DNA of 9,066 nucleotides from an uncultured Christensenella sp. (GTDB taxonomy: Bacteria; Bacillota; Clostridia; Christensenellales; UBA1242), in contig CAJLLK010000036.1 in the NCBI GenBank assembly GCA_905207515.1, forward strand, positions 1 to 9,066, in the 5' to 3' direction. A model generated the notes under the pieces. It ran no database searches, was not told the origin of the DNA, and was given only the letters and a program-made list of their open reading frames with translations. A program made the position numbers and the translations under genes. Positions 1 through 6,004 of the stretch are shown one piece after another. Numbering within the stretch: the first letter of the stretch is position 1; each line of letters opens with the position of its first letter.

Positions 1-48
1 GAAAAAATCTTCTTTTTTATGCTTTTTTATTTAATTTTTCTTAATTTT

Positions 49-495
49 TCACTTTTTTCCTGTTGAACCAAACCCACCGGTTCCGCGCTCCGAATCTTCC
101 AAACTTTCCACTTCCACAAATTTGGCTTTATAATATGGAGCAAACACAATTTGAGCTATTCTTTGCCCCGGCTCAACGGTTTTTGTTTCTGTCGAGTGGT
201 TATGTAGTGCAATCATTATTTCGCCGCGATAGTCCGAGTCTATCACTGCGACCTTGTTTGCAGGTGCCAAACCTTGTTTACAGCTCAAACCACTTCTCGG
301 GTAAATAAAACCACCAAGTCCTTCAGGAATTTCCATCGCAAGACCAGTTGGCAAAAATTTTGTTTCATTTGGTTTGATTTCCACATTTTCTTCCAAACAA
401 ACACACAAATCTGCTCCAGCCGAATTTTCTGTTCCATAACGCGGAATGACCGCATCCTTTCTCAATTTTTTGATTTTTACATCAGTCACAAACAT
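49..495 (-). CDS. dut: dUTP diphosphatase (dUTPase), trimeric type
   Basis: Hydrolyses dUTP to dUMP and pyrophosphate. This keeps uracil out of DNA and supplies the thymidylate precursor in the cytoplasm. All five motifs of the homotrimeric dUTPase family are visible in the 148-residue product: motif 1 SAGADL at 25-30; motif 2 PRSGLS at 66-71; motif 3 IDSDYRGE at 85-92, with the likely catalytic Asp86; motif 4 GQRIAQIVF at 110-118; and the flexible Gly-rich C-terminal motif RGTGGFGSTG at 137-146, which closes over the substrate. The length is normal for the family. The ATG at 495 has an AGGAG ribosome site about six bases upstream. It is the last gene of the nrdD-nrdG-dut unit and begins 20 bases after nrdG stops, so it is very likely co-transcribed. 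No convincing terminator is visible between its stop and the window edge. Confidence 0.96.
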   Translation of the reverse strand: MFVTDVKIKKLRKDAVIPRYGTENSAGADLCVCLEENVEIKPNETKFLPTGLAMEIPEGLGGFIYPRSGLSCKQGLAPANKVAVIDSDYRGEIMIALHNHSTETKTVEPGQRIAQIVFAPYYKAKFVEVESLEDSERGTGGFGSTGKK

Positions 496-515
496 ATTAA
501 ACTCCTAAATATAGC

Positions 516-1052
516 TTACAATCTTTTATCGTCTTCTGTCAACACAATCGTTTTGTTTTCTTTTAAAGATTTTTGCACGTCGATTATTCTTTGATTTGAA
601 GAACCTCTGAATTTTAATTTAAGGTTTTTTAAATCTTCAACAAACTCGCCATCCACCAAAAAATCGATGTTTTTCAACATTTTTTCAGTGTAAGGCGTCC
701 AAACTTTTCCACCTGGCACCATGTCGACATCAAACAAATAACCAGAATAGCTCCAAACGTCTTTGTCTGGAAACTTTTTCTTAAATCTCTCTAAGAGTTC
801 AGAAACATCCTTCTGATTGGCTTTTTCAAATGGTTCGCCGCCCAAGACGGACAAACCCTTTATGTATGGTTTGTCACACGCTTTGATGATTTTGTCTTCA
901 ATTTCTTTCGTATATTTGTTTCCGTAACAAAAATCCCACGTTTCCGGATTGAAACAGCCCTTGCAGTGATGCGTGCAACCACTGACAAAAAGACTCACTC
1001 TGACACCTTCTCCATTTGCAGTGTCATGTTCTTTTAAATTTGCATAATTCAT
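516..1052 (-). CDS. nrdG: Anaerobic ribonucleotide reductase activating protein (radical SAM)
   Basis: This radical SAM activase uses a 4Fe-4S cluster and S-adenosylmethionine to place the glycyl radical on NrdD. The N-terminus has the cluster motif C-x3-C-x2-C at Cys26, Cys30 and Cys33. The GGEP motif near residue 70, which contacts the SAM amino group, follows. The product is 178 residues, slightly longer than the E. coli protein but within the range of Firmicutes NrdG. The ATG at 1052 follows the nrdD stop by 15 bases, and an AAAGGGA ribosome site lies in that gap. Adjacency and shared strand with nrdD are the standard arrangement. Regulation would come from the NrdR-type operators upstream of nrdD. 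Confidence 0.96.
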   Translation of the reverse strand: MNYANLKEHDTANGEGVRVSLFVSGCTHHCKGCFNPETWDFCYGNKYTKEIEDKIIKACDKPYIKGLSVLGGEPFEKANQKDVSELLERFKKKFPDKDVWSYSGYLFDVDMVPGGKVWTPYTEKMLKNIDFLVDGEFVEDLKNLKLKFRGSSNQRIIDVQKSLKENKTIVLTEDDKRL

Positions 1053-1067
1053 TTTTTGTTCCCTTTA

Positions 1068-3191
1068 TCACAAGTGCAAAACTCTGGCTTTAATTTCCTT
1101 TGTTTTGCCGACATTCCAGAAGTTTTCTCCCAAATAACCACAAGTTCTTCTTGTGACATTCATCTTTCTGTGGTCTTTGTTGTGACATTGTGGACATTCC
1201 CACTCGTTGTCGTCATTTATGATGATTTCTCCGTCATAACCGCAAACGTGGCAATAGTCACTCTTGGTGTTAAATTCGGCATATTGAATGTTGTCGTAAA
1301 TAAACTTGACAACCTCTTCAATTGCTTTCAAATTGTTTGTCAGATTTGGAATTTCAACATAAGAAATGCATCCACCCGAAGAAATAGGTTGAAATTGAGC
1401 TTCAAATTTAAATTTTGAGAATGCATCGATGTTTTCACGCACATCAACATGATAAGAATTTGTGTAATAGCCCTTGTCTGTGACATCTTTTATCGTTCCA
1501 AAGCGCGCTTTGTCAATTCGCGCGAAACGATAGCAAAGCGATTCGGCAGGGGTTCCATAAAGTGCGAAGCCAATGTTTGTTTTTGCTTTCCACTCGTCGG
1601 TTTTCTTTCTCATATACTTCATAACTCTAAGTGCAAACTCTTCGCCCTTTGGATCGGTGTGAGAAACACCTTTCATAAGTTTTGTCAATTCATAAAGCCC
1701 AATATATCCAAGAGAAATTGAAGAATAGCCACCATAAAGAAGTGGATCAATAACTTCTCCTTTGTCAAGTCTTGCGATTGCACCATATTGCCAGTGAATT
1801 GGCGAAACATCAGATCTCACACCTTTCAAAGCATTGTGACGAACCATCAAAGCTTTGAAGCAGAGTTCTAATCTTTCATCAAAAAGCTTCCAGAATTTTT
1901 CTTCATCACCATCAGCGATAATTCCGATTTGTGGCAAGTTTATGCTGACAACACCTTGGTTGAAACGCCCTTCGAATTTGTAATTTCCGTCTTTGTCTTT
2001 CCAAGGAGCCAAAAAGCTTCGGCAACCCATTGGGCTGAAGACATTTCCTTGATAATATTCTCGCATTTTCTTGGCTGAAATATAGTCTGGATAAAGCCTT
2101 TTCGCCGAACATTTTACAGCAAGTTTTGTGATATAGTCATATTTTCCGCCCTTTAAGCAGTTGAACTCATCCAAAACATAGACAAGTTTTGGGAAGGCTG
2201 GCGTGATGTAAACACCTTTTTCATTTTTGATGCCCTGCAATCTTTGTTTTAAAATTTCTTCGATGATAAGGGCATTTTCTTCAAGATATGGGTCATCTTT
2301 GTCGAGATACAAAAACAACGTTACAAACGGAGATTGTCCATTTGTGGTCATAAGAGTGTTGATTTGATATTGAATTGTTTGAATGCCCGATGCAAGCTCA
2401 TCTTTCAAACGATAAGCAATGATATCATCAAAAGTCTTCTTGTCCATGTTAGGTTCAAGTTCGCGAAGCTGCCTTTCAAATTTTTCTTTGCTTTTACGAA
2501 GATATTTGCCTAAGTGTCTGATATCAACAGATTGTCCACCATATTGTGAACAAGCGACCGCAGCAATGATTTGAGTTGTCACTGTGCAAGCAACTTGAAA
2601 GCTTTTTGGACTTTCAATCAACTTTCCGTTCATCACCGTGCCGTTGTCTAACATGTCGCCAATGTTTATCAAACAGCAGTTGAAAATAGGTTGAATAAAA
2701 TAGTCAGCATCGTGGAAGTGCAAAACGCCTTCTTCGTGTGCTTTTGAAATATCTTCAGGCAAAAGCAATCTTTTTGTCAAGTCACGCGAGACTTCGCCAG
2801 CAATCAGGTCTCTTTGCGTGCTTGCAGCCAAAGCGTTTTTGTTGGAATTTTCTTCCATAACATCTTTGTTTGCATTTTTCACAAGCGTCAAAATGGTTTC
2901 GTCTGTCGTGTTGGCTTTTCTGATCAATGCCCGATTATAACGATAAATGATGTATTTCTTTGCCAGTTCATAATGTCCAAACGACATCAGCTTTTCTTCA
3001 ATGATGTCTTGAATGTCTTCCACAAGCAAACGTTTTTTCTTCAAGCCGTCGATGTATTTCAAAATTTCCTTTATCTCGCCATCTGTGGCTTTTTCTTTGT
3101 TTTCAACTTCGGCATTTGCCTTTCCAATTGCGACTTTTATTTTGGCAGGGTCATAGTCAACTACTCGCCCGTCTCTTTTTATAACTTGCAT
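1068..3191 (-). CDS. nrdD: Anaerobic (class III) ribonucleoside-triphosphate reductase
   Basis: Reduces ribonucleoside triphosphates to deoxyribonucleoside triphosphates without oxygen, by glycyl-radical chemistry. The 707-residue product has an N-terminal ATP-cone (about residues 1-90, beginning MQVIKRDGRV) for allosteric activity control. The catalytic barrel contains candidate active-site cysteines in NCCLINIG and MGCRSFLAPW. The C-terminal zinc site is C-x2-C (Cys647, Cys650) and C-x2-C (Cys666, Cys669). The glycyl-radical loop is RRTCGYLG, with the radical on Gly685. Length and motif order are typical of full-length NrdD. I chose the ATG at 3191 over an in-frame TTG at 3206 because a GGGAGGTG ribosome site lies just before the ATG, and the TTG immediately precedes that site. 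It is the first gene of the operon with nrdG and dut. Confidence 0.97.
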   Translation of the reverse strand: MQVIKRDGRVVDYDPAKIKVAIGKANAEVENKEKATDGEIKEILKYIDGLKKKRLLVEDIQDIIEEKLMSFGHYELAKKYIIYRYNRALIRKANTTDETILTLVKNANKDVMEENSNKNALAASTQRDLIAGEVSRDLTKRLLLPEDISKAHEEGVLHFHDADYFIQPIFNCCLINIGDMLDNGTVMNGKLIESPKSFQVACTVTTQIIAAVACSQYGGQSVDIRHLGKYLRKSKEKFERQLRELEPNMDKKTFDDIIAYRLKDELASGIQTIQYQINTLMTTNGQSPFVTLFLYLDKDDPYLEENALIIEEILKQRLQGIKNEKGVYITPAFPKLVYVLDEFNCLKGGKYDYITKLAVKCSAKRLYPDYISAKKMREYYQGNVFSPMGCRSFLAPWKDKDGNYKFEGRFNQGVVSINLPQIGIIADGDEEKFWKLFDERLELCFKALMVRHNALKGVRSDVSPIHWQYGAIARLDKGEVIDPLLYGGYSSISLGYIGLYELTKLMKGVSHTDPKGEEFALRVMKYMRKKTDEWKAKTNIGFALYGTPAESLCYRFARIDKARFGTIKDVTDKGYYTNSYHVDVRENIDAFSKFKFEAQFQPISSGGCISYVEIPNLTNNLKAIEEVVKFIYDNIQYAEFNTKSDYCHVCGYDGEIIINDDNEWECPQCHNKDHRKMNVTRRTCGYLGENFWNVGKTKEIKARVLHL

Positions 3192-3224
3192 TTTTTCACC
3201 TCCCAAACAAGTTTTGTCAAAATC

Positions 3225-3254
3225 ATTTTACAATATATATAGTGTTTCAGTCAA
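3225..3254 (-). promoter_or_regulatory. Sigma-A-type promoter of the nrdD operon
   Basis: On the minus strand a -35 TTGACT (3254-3249) is followed after 18 bases by a -10 TAAAAT (3230-3225). This places the transcription start about 25-30 bases upstream of the nrdD ATG. The spacer is almost exactly filled by one palindromic NrdR-like box, which would let a bound repressor block RNA polymerase. Confidence 0.65.
3230..3245. promoter_or_regulatory. NrdR box 1 (proximal)
   Basis: The 16-base element ACAATATATATAGTGT is palindromic at 14 of 16 positions. It matches the known NrdR box form (ACAC-WATATW-GTGT type). It lies between the -35 and -10 hexamers of the nrdD promoter. NrdR is the ATP/dATP-sensing ribonucleotide reductase repressor. 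Its gene is not in this window. Confidence 0.75.
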
Positions 3255-3261
3255 ACAAAAA

Positions 3262-3277
3262 TCACAATATCTTGTGT
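3262..3277. promoter_or_regulatory. NrdR box 2 (distal)
   Basis: The element TCACAATATCTTGTGT is a 16-base imperfect palindrome (12 of 16). Its centre is 32 bases, about three helical turns, from that of box 1, with a 16-base linker. This is the paired-box geometry established for NrdR, and it supports both boxes more than either sequence does alone. Confidence 0.72.
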
Positions 3278-3421
3278 TTTTGCAAAAATTTATTAAAATT
3301 TGCTTTTTCAAAATTTTACCAATTTTTTTTGACGGATTTTTAGAAGATGGTTGTTATATAATTATAACTTAAATCAAAAATTTTGATTTTGAAAATCTAT
3401 TCGCAAAAATCAAAAGAACAA

Positions 3422-3447
3422 AAAATGATGCTCTTTGGCATCATTTT
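3422..3447 (-). terminator. Rho-independent terminator of the ferritin-like gene pair
   Basis: A perfect 10-base stem (AAAATGATGC with GCATCATTTT) encloses a six-base loop. On the minus strand it is followed by a T-rich tract. It overlaps the last codons and stop of the 156-residue gene ending at 3441 and separates that unit from the nrdD operon. It is symmetric enough to act weakly in the other direction. Confidence 0.8.
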
Positions 3448-3911
3448 GTTTGAAGAAAACTGTTTAAATCTCTCACTATATTTCGCTTGTCGTCTCTTAT
3501 TGTGGTCAACAGCTTTTTCAGGCTTTCGTTTTCAACTTTGCCGATTGCATTGTCAAATTCGGCAATTGATTTCAGCTGTTGCTGCATAGCACTTTTCAAA
3601 AATTGATTTCTGTTTCTTTGCAACAACAGATATTGTGTCGACCAATTCCTGCCTGTCGTTCTAAAGTTTGGTTCACCACCAAAAGCAACTGTCAAATTTC
3701 CGAGAGCGTCTAAAATTGCGCCGTCGTTGTCAGAAACCTGTTTAAGATAATTTCCAAATGCTTTGTCATTCACTGAGTTAAGCCAGCTTTGATACATAAA
3801 ACTCAAATGACTGGTCAAAATTCCATCTGGAGAGAACAGCAAATTTCTTAAAATCATTGCCGTGTTCTGCGATGGAACGACATCGGTCACAATAGGATAT
3901 TTTTCCGTCAT
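3441..3911 (-). CDS. Ferritin-like four-helix protein lacking metal ligands, function unknown
   Basis: The 156-residue product lines up by eye with Clostridia ferritin-like proteins. It has a YP motif near the N-terminus (5-6), a first helix at about 15-47, and then a helix ending in LGNLTVAFGGEPNFR (70-84), which matches the familiar LGELIxxLGGDPRYR signature. NWSTQY (89-94) follows, then two C-terminal helices. The expected diiron ligands are absent. The usual Glu in helix 1 is at or near His35. The E-x2-H of helix 2 reads D-N-D-G-A-I (61-66). The helix-3 Glu aligns with Gln (110-112). The E-x2-H of helix 4 reads D-D-K-R-N-I (140-145). It is therefore probably a structural or binding protein rather than an oxidase. 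The ATG at 3911 was chosen over one at 3932 because GGGAGGG lies just upstream and the start overlaps the preceding stop as ATGA, implying coupled translation. The family assignment is my recollection of a profile, not a search. Confidence 0.6.
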   Translation of the reverse strand: MTEKYPIVTDVVPSQNTAMILRNLLFSPDGILTSHLSFMYQSWLNSVNDKAFGNYLKQVSDNDGAILDALGNLTVAFGGEPNFRTTGRNWSTQYLLLQRNRNQFLKSAMQQQLKSIAEFDNAIGKVENESLKKLLTTIRDDKRNIVRDLNSFLQTK

Positions 3912-4669
3912 AAATTCCCTCCCGAAATGCATTCTTGGCGCATTTGCATAAGTTGCGAAAGTTGAGATTGCAAAGTGAAATTGATGATGATAAGTTGTCG
4001 ATCTATGTTTGTTATCTCAACCAAACGCTGCAGCCTTCTTATGTCAAACATGATGTCTCTTATCCAGTTTATACAAACAACAACCCCATTGCAAAAGCTG
4101 TTAAAGCGTGGCTTTCTTATATTTTGAAGCGGAATGTTGTTTCTTCCTGACAGCGTTTGATAAATGCGCAGTATGGCAAATGTAACAATCCGAAGCTCAG
4201 CTATCATATCTCTGATTTCGTCATTATATTGCGTGTTGTATGTAAGCAAATCGCCGTATAACTCATTTAAAATGAGCAGTTTGTTATAGATGTCTCTAGA
4301 AAGCTGAACCGGCTGTTGTGCTTGCGGTGGTCTTGACGGGCCAGATCTGCCTGGTCTAAACGGTTCTGGCTGTTGAAGAACTTTTGCCTCCTCGTCGTCA
4401 CAGGCACCTTCTTTGAAGACCATTTTTGTTCTTTGATTTTCAGGATTTCTTTTTGTTCTTTTAATTCTTTCAAGCAGCTCTTCATCCAATTCTTCATCGA
4501 TATCTTCAAAAGCCTCTTCTTCATCCAAATTTTGCTCTCCCATCTTATAAAAAAATCTTTGAGCAAAAGCTTTCGGCGTAAAATTATATCTGTTTTTGTC
4601 TTGGACAAGCACATATGAATTTGATATTGGATCAAACTTCAATTTAAAACTTTTATTTTCGACGTTCAT
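3908..4669 (-). CDS. Two-part protein: acidic N-terminus, Pro/Gln linker, helical (ferritin-like?) C-terminus
   Basis: A 253-residue protein that I do not recognise as a named family. Residues 1-45 form a basic/aromatic segment. Residues 45-67 are strongly acidic (about half Asp/Glu) and are followed by a basic patch (KRTKR, 70-74). Residues 99-122 are a Pro/Gln/Arg-rich linker, probably disordered. Residues 123-253 are predicted to be all helical. The stretch around AILRIYQTLSGRN resembles the helix-2 end (xxIYxxLTGxx) of ferritin-like proteins, but the Glu/His metal ligands are missing, as in the downstream partner. No signal peptide or clear membrane helix is seen. The ATG at 4669 has AAGGAGA seven bases upstream. 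The stop overlaps the next start (ATGA), so the two products are probably made in fixed ratio and may form a complex. A spore-coat or scaffold role is possible but unproven. Confidence 0.6.
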   Translation of the reverse strand: MNVENKSFKLKFDPISNSYVLVQDKNRYNFTPKAFAQRFFYKMGEQNLDEEEAFEDIDEELDEELLERIKRTKRNPENQRTKMVFKEGACDDEEAKVLQQPEPFRPGRSGPSRPPQAQQPVQLSRDIYNKLLILNELYGDLLTYNTQYNDEIRDMIAELRIVTFAILRIYQTLSGRNNIPLQNIRKPRFNSFCNGVVVCINWIRDIMFDIRRLQRLVEITNIDRQLIIINFTLQSQLSQLMQMRQECISGGNL

Positions 4670-4689
4670 AAAATCTCCTTCCTGTGTAA

Positions 4690-4717
4690 TTTATGAACAT
4701 GCGATATTTTTTGTCAA
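4690..4717 (-). promoter_or_regulatory. Promoter of the ferritin-like gene pair
   Basis: A perfect -35 TTGACA on the minus strand (4717-4712) is followed after 16 bases by a weak -10 CATAAA (4695-4690). The -35 sits in the T-tract of the upstream terminator, so the unit likely has its own start rather than relying on read-through from the superoxide reductase gene. Confidence 0.5.
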
Positions 4718-4743
4718 AAAAAAGAAGGAAAGACCTTCTTTTT
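4716..4743 (-). terminator. Terminator of the superoxide reductase gene
   Basis: A 10-base stem (AAAAAGAAGG with CCTTCTTTTT) and five-base loop are followed by eight Ts on the minus strand. It lies 43 bases past the superoxide reductase stop. The plus-strand T-tract is shorter, so the minus strand is the likely direction. Confidence 0.85.
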
Positions 4744-4785
4744 CTCAACCAAATTGATTATATTTTTATAACTTTATAACCAAAA

Positions 4786-5175
4786 TTAAGTGTTTTTTGC
4801 TTCATAAACCCAAAGCCCATGTAAATTGCAATATTCATACACTCTCAAGACCTTTTCAGTTGGCTTGATAAAACTTGCTTCCGGCTTGTCGTTTGGAGAT
4901 AAGTTCCTGACCTGAAAACCATTTTCTGTTTCCAAAACAATGAAGGCAATGTAATGCTCTGGCAGCATAGGATGTGGAACACTTCCGATTTTTACAACCA
5001 ATTCTTTGCCGTTTTCTTCAAGCACCGGCACATGCTTTTCAAGTGTTGCATCTGTGTTGTTTGCGGCAAGCTCCTTCATTGGTTCACCACAACAGAAAAG
5101 TGGCACGCTTGAATTGACCAACTTCACAACAACATTTCCGCAATGCATACATTTGTAAAAAACTAATTTTTTCAT
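4786..5175 (-). CDS. dfx: Desulfoferrodoxin / superoxide reductase (two-iron class)
   Basis: Reduces superoxide to hydrogen peroxide without making oxygen, the route used by anaerobes in place of superoxide dismutase. The 129-residue product is full length and has both iron domains. The N-terminal desulforedoxin centre has C-x2-C at Cys9/Cys12 and the Cys28-Cys29 pair. The catalytic centre has His48 (in EKHVPV, with Glu46-Lys47, the conserved pair near the iron), His68 (VPHPM), His74 (EHYI), Cys116 and His119 (YCNLHGLW). The ATG at 5175 has AAGGAGC about six bases upstream. It is a single-gene unit with its own promoter and terminator, and is divergent from the Spo0A-domain gene. A near-match 0A box sits inside its promoter spacer. 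Electron donors such as rubredoxin are not in the window. Confidence 0.96.
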   Translation of the reverse strand: MKKLVFYKCMHCGNVVVKLVNSSVPLFCCGEPMKELAANNTDATLEKHVPVLEENGKELVVKIGSVPHPMLPEHYIAFIVLETENGFQVRNLSPNDKPEASFIKPTEKVLRVYEYCNLHGLWVYEAKNT

Positions 5176-5192
5176 ATTTGCTCCTTTTTAGC

Positions 5193-5221
5193 ATTTTAAA
5201 ACATTCGGCAAAAAAATGCAA
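5193..5221 (-). promoter_or_regulatory. Promoter of the superoxide reductase gene
   Basis: On the minus strand TTGCAT (5221-5216), a 17-base spacer and TAAAAT (5198-5193) form a plausible sigma-A promoter about 18 bases upstream of the ATG. I saw no convincing PerR-type palindrome here. Confidence 0.6.
5204..5210. promoter_or_regulatory. Imperfect 0A box (TTCGGCA)
   Basis: TTCGGCA differs at one base from the 0A box TTCGACA (the reverse of TGTCGAA). It lies in the spacer of the superoxide reductase promoter, where a bound Spo0A-type protein would interfere with polymerase. Its weight comes mainly from the perfect box 59 bases away. Confidence 0.35.
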
Positions 5222-5262
5222 ATAATTTTCAAATAGTGCATATCAACCAGAATAAAACATCA

Positions 5263-5269
5263 TTCGACA
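5263..5269. promoter_or_regulatory. Perfect 0A box (Spo0A-type binding site)
   Basis: TTCGACA, followed by AAA, is the exact reverse complement of the Spo0A recognition heptamer TGTCGAA. It lies about 43 bases upstream of the -35 of the gene encoding a Spo0A-type DNA-binding domain, and upstream of the divergent superoxide reductase promoter. I noticed no other exact copy on reading the window. Position and match suggest autoregulation by the 126-residue regulator or control by a full-length Spo0A elsewhere. Confidence 0.6.
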
Positions 5270-5310
5270 AAATCGGTCAAAAATAAATTGTATTTTTTTG
5301 TAAAAACATT

Positions 5311-5338
5311 TTGCAAAAGGAAGAAAGAGTGATATAAT
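5311..5338 (+). promoter_or_regulatory. Extended -10 promoter of the Spo0A-domain gene
   Basis: TTGCAA (5311-5316), a 16-base spacer and TATAAT (5333-5338), with a TGA extension just before the -10, form a strong sigma-A promoter. Transcription would start near 5345, leaving a leader of about 150 bases before the ATG at 5498. A second, weaker candidate (TTGTTG 5424-5429, 17 bases, TATACA 5447-5452 with extended TGA) could give a leader of about 40 bases. Confidence 0.7.
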
Positions 5339-5344
5339 ATAGAT

Positions 5345-5497
5345 ATGTTACTTCAATCAAAGAACTCTTAATCTCAGCTTTTTCGAAGAAACATTATTCA
5401 ATCTAGATTTACAATCTAACAGATTGTTGTATATATCTTGTTCTGATATACAGATATCTTTTTCATTGTGAATTTTAGGTTTTAAAAGGAGTGTAAA
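5345..5497 (+). other. Long untranslated leader of the Spo0A-domain gene
   Basis: About 150 AT-rich bases with no plausible open reading frame. A perfect seven-base hairpin (ACAATCT 5411-5417 with AGATTGT 5421-5427) lacks a T-tract and so is not a terminator. Repeated ATATC/GATAT segments follow at about 5430-5458. An AAGGAG ribosome site near 5487-5492 serves the ATG at 5498. I recognise no riboswitch class. Confidence 0.4.
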
Positions 5498-5878
5498 ATG
5501 GAAAACGAAGATCTTTTGAAAATGAGAAACATTATCAAGCTGGCTTTCATAAGGATAGGGATAAGATGTGATTTGATTGGCTTCAGTTATCTGTGCTGTG
5601 CAGTGGAATTGGTAATTTTAGAACCAAGTTTGATACACAATCTCTGCAATGGTTTGTATAAACAAATTGGCATCAGACATGAAGTGAAAAAGACAACATG
5701 CGTAGAAAGAAGCATAAGACATGCAATAGAAAATACATTCATAAACCATGGCTTTACAGAGTTGAACAAGATGTTTCACACAACGCTCTACACAATAGAC
5801 GAGAAACCAACAGTAGGCGAACTCATCCGTTTGGTAGCAGAGTATTACAACCTCGGTCTTTACAAAGAAAACAACTAA
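5498..5878 (+). CDS. Free-standing Spo0A C-terminal DNA-binding domain protein
   Basis: The 126-residue product aligns over nearly its whole length with the C-terminal effector domain of Spo0A, the master regulator of sporulation. IIKLAFIRIGIRCDLIGFSYL (split here as residues 12-20 and 21-32) matches the first helices (IGVPAHIKGYxYL). The recognition helix reads VERSIRHAIE (69-78), where Spo0A has VERAIRHAIE. KPTVGELI (103-110) matches KPTNSEFI near the C-terminus. There is no N-terminal receiver domain, hence no phosphorylated Asp, so control by the phosphorelay is not possible in the usual way. The basic residue that precedes VER in B. subtilis Spo0A is Cys68 here. It has its own promoter, ribosome site and strong terminator, so it is a dedicated gene rather than a fragment. 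It probably binds the TTCGACA site upstream. Whether it activates, represses or antagonises full-length Spo0A cannot be told from sequence. Confidence 0.85.
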   Translation: MENEDLLKMRNIIKLAFIRIGIRCDLIGFSYLCCAVELVILEPSLIHNLCNGLYKQIGIRHEVKKTTCVERSIRHAIENTFINHGFTELNKMFHTTLYTIDEKPTVGELIRLVAEYYNLGLYKENN

Positions 5879-5914
5879 AAAGAACATATGTGACTACATA
5901 TGTTCTTTTTCTTT
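5877..5914 (+). terminator. Strong bidirectional terminator after the Spo0A-domain gene
   Basis: A perfect 15-base stem (5877-5891 with 5896-5910, core GAACATATGT) and four-base loop GACT are followed by a T-rich tract. The stem starts inside the stop codon. Its A/T flanks make it symmetric, so it may also end the convergent oxidoreductase transcript, whose stop is at 6005. Confidence 0.92.
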
Positions 5915-6004
5915 TCTTATAATTAATATTGTAAAATATTGAACAAATTGAAAAACAAATGATTAACTTTTGTAATTTTTTGTAAAATTTTAACATTTTC
6001 GTTA

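Noticed and set aside
31..50. Tandem direct repeat TTAATTTTTC x2 after dut.
   Set aside because: Two copies of a low-complexity 10-mer with no further repeats; not a CRISPR array and not a terminator.
3371..3397. Overlapping A/T palindromes (AAATCAAAA-A-TTTTGATTT and GATTTT-G-AAAATC).
   Set aside because: One-base loops cannot form stable hairpins, and such symmetry is common in AT-rich spacers. No promoter is placed to use them as an operator.
3329..3450. Possible small plus-strand RNA: TTGACG at 3329, TATAAT at 3357-3362, hairpin at 3422-3447.
   Set aside because: The -35 to -10 spacing is 22 bases, too long for a sigma-A promoter, and the T-tract on the plus strand is short. The hairpin is better explained as the minus-strand terminator.
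5176..5260. PerR/Fur-type operator at the superoxide reductase promoter.
   Set aside because: No TTATAATNATTATAA-like palindrome is seen; only the 0A-like heptamers stand out.
5823..5887. Long open frames antisense to the Spo0A-domain gene.
   Set aside because: They lack ribosome sites and overlap a gene with clear homology, promoter and terminator, so they are frame shadows.
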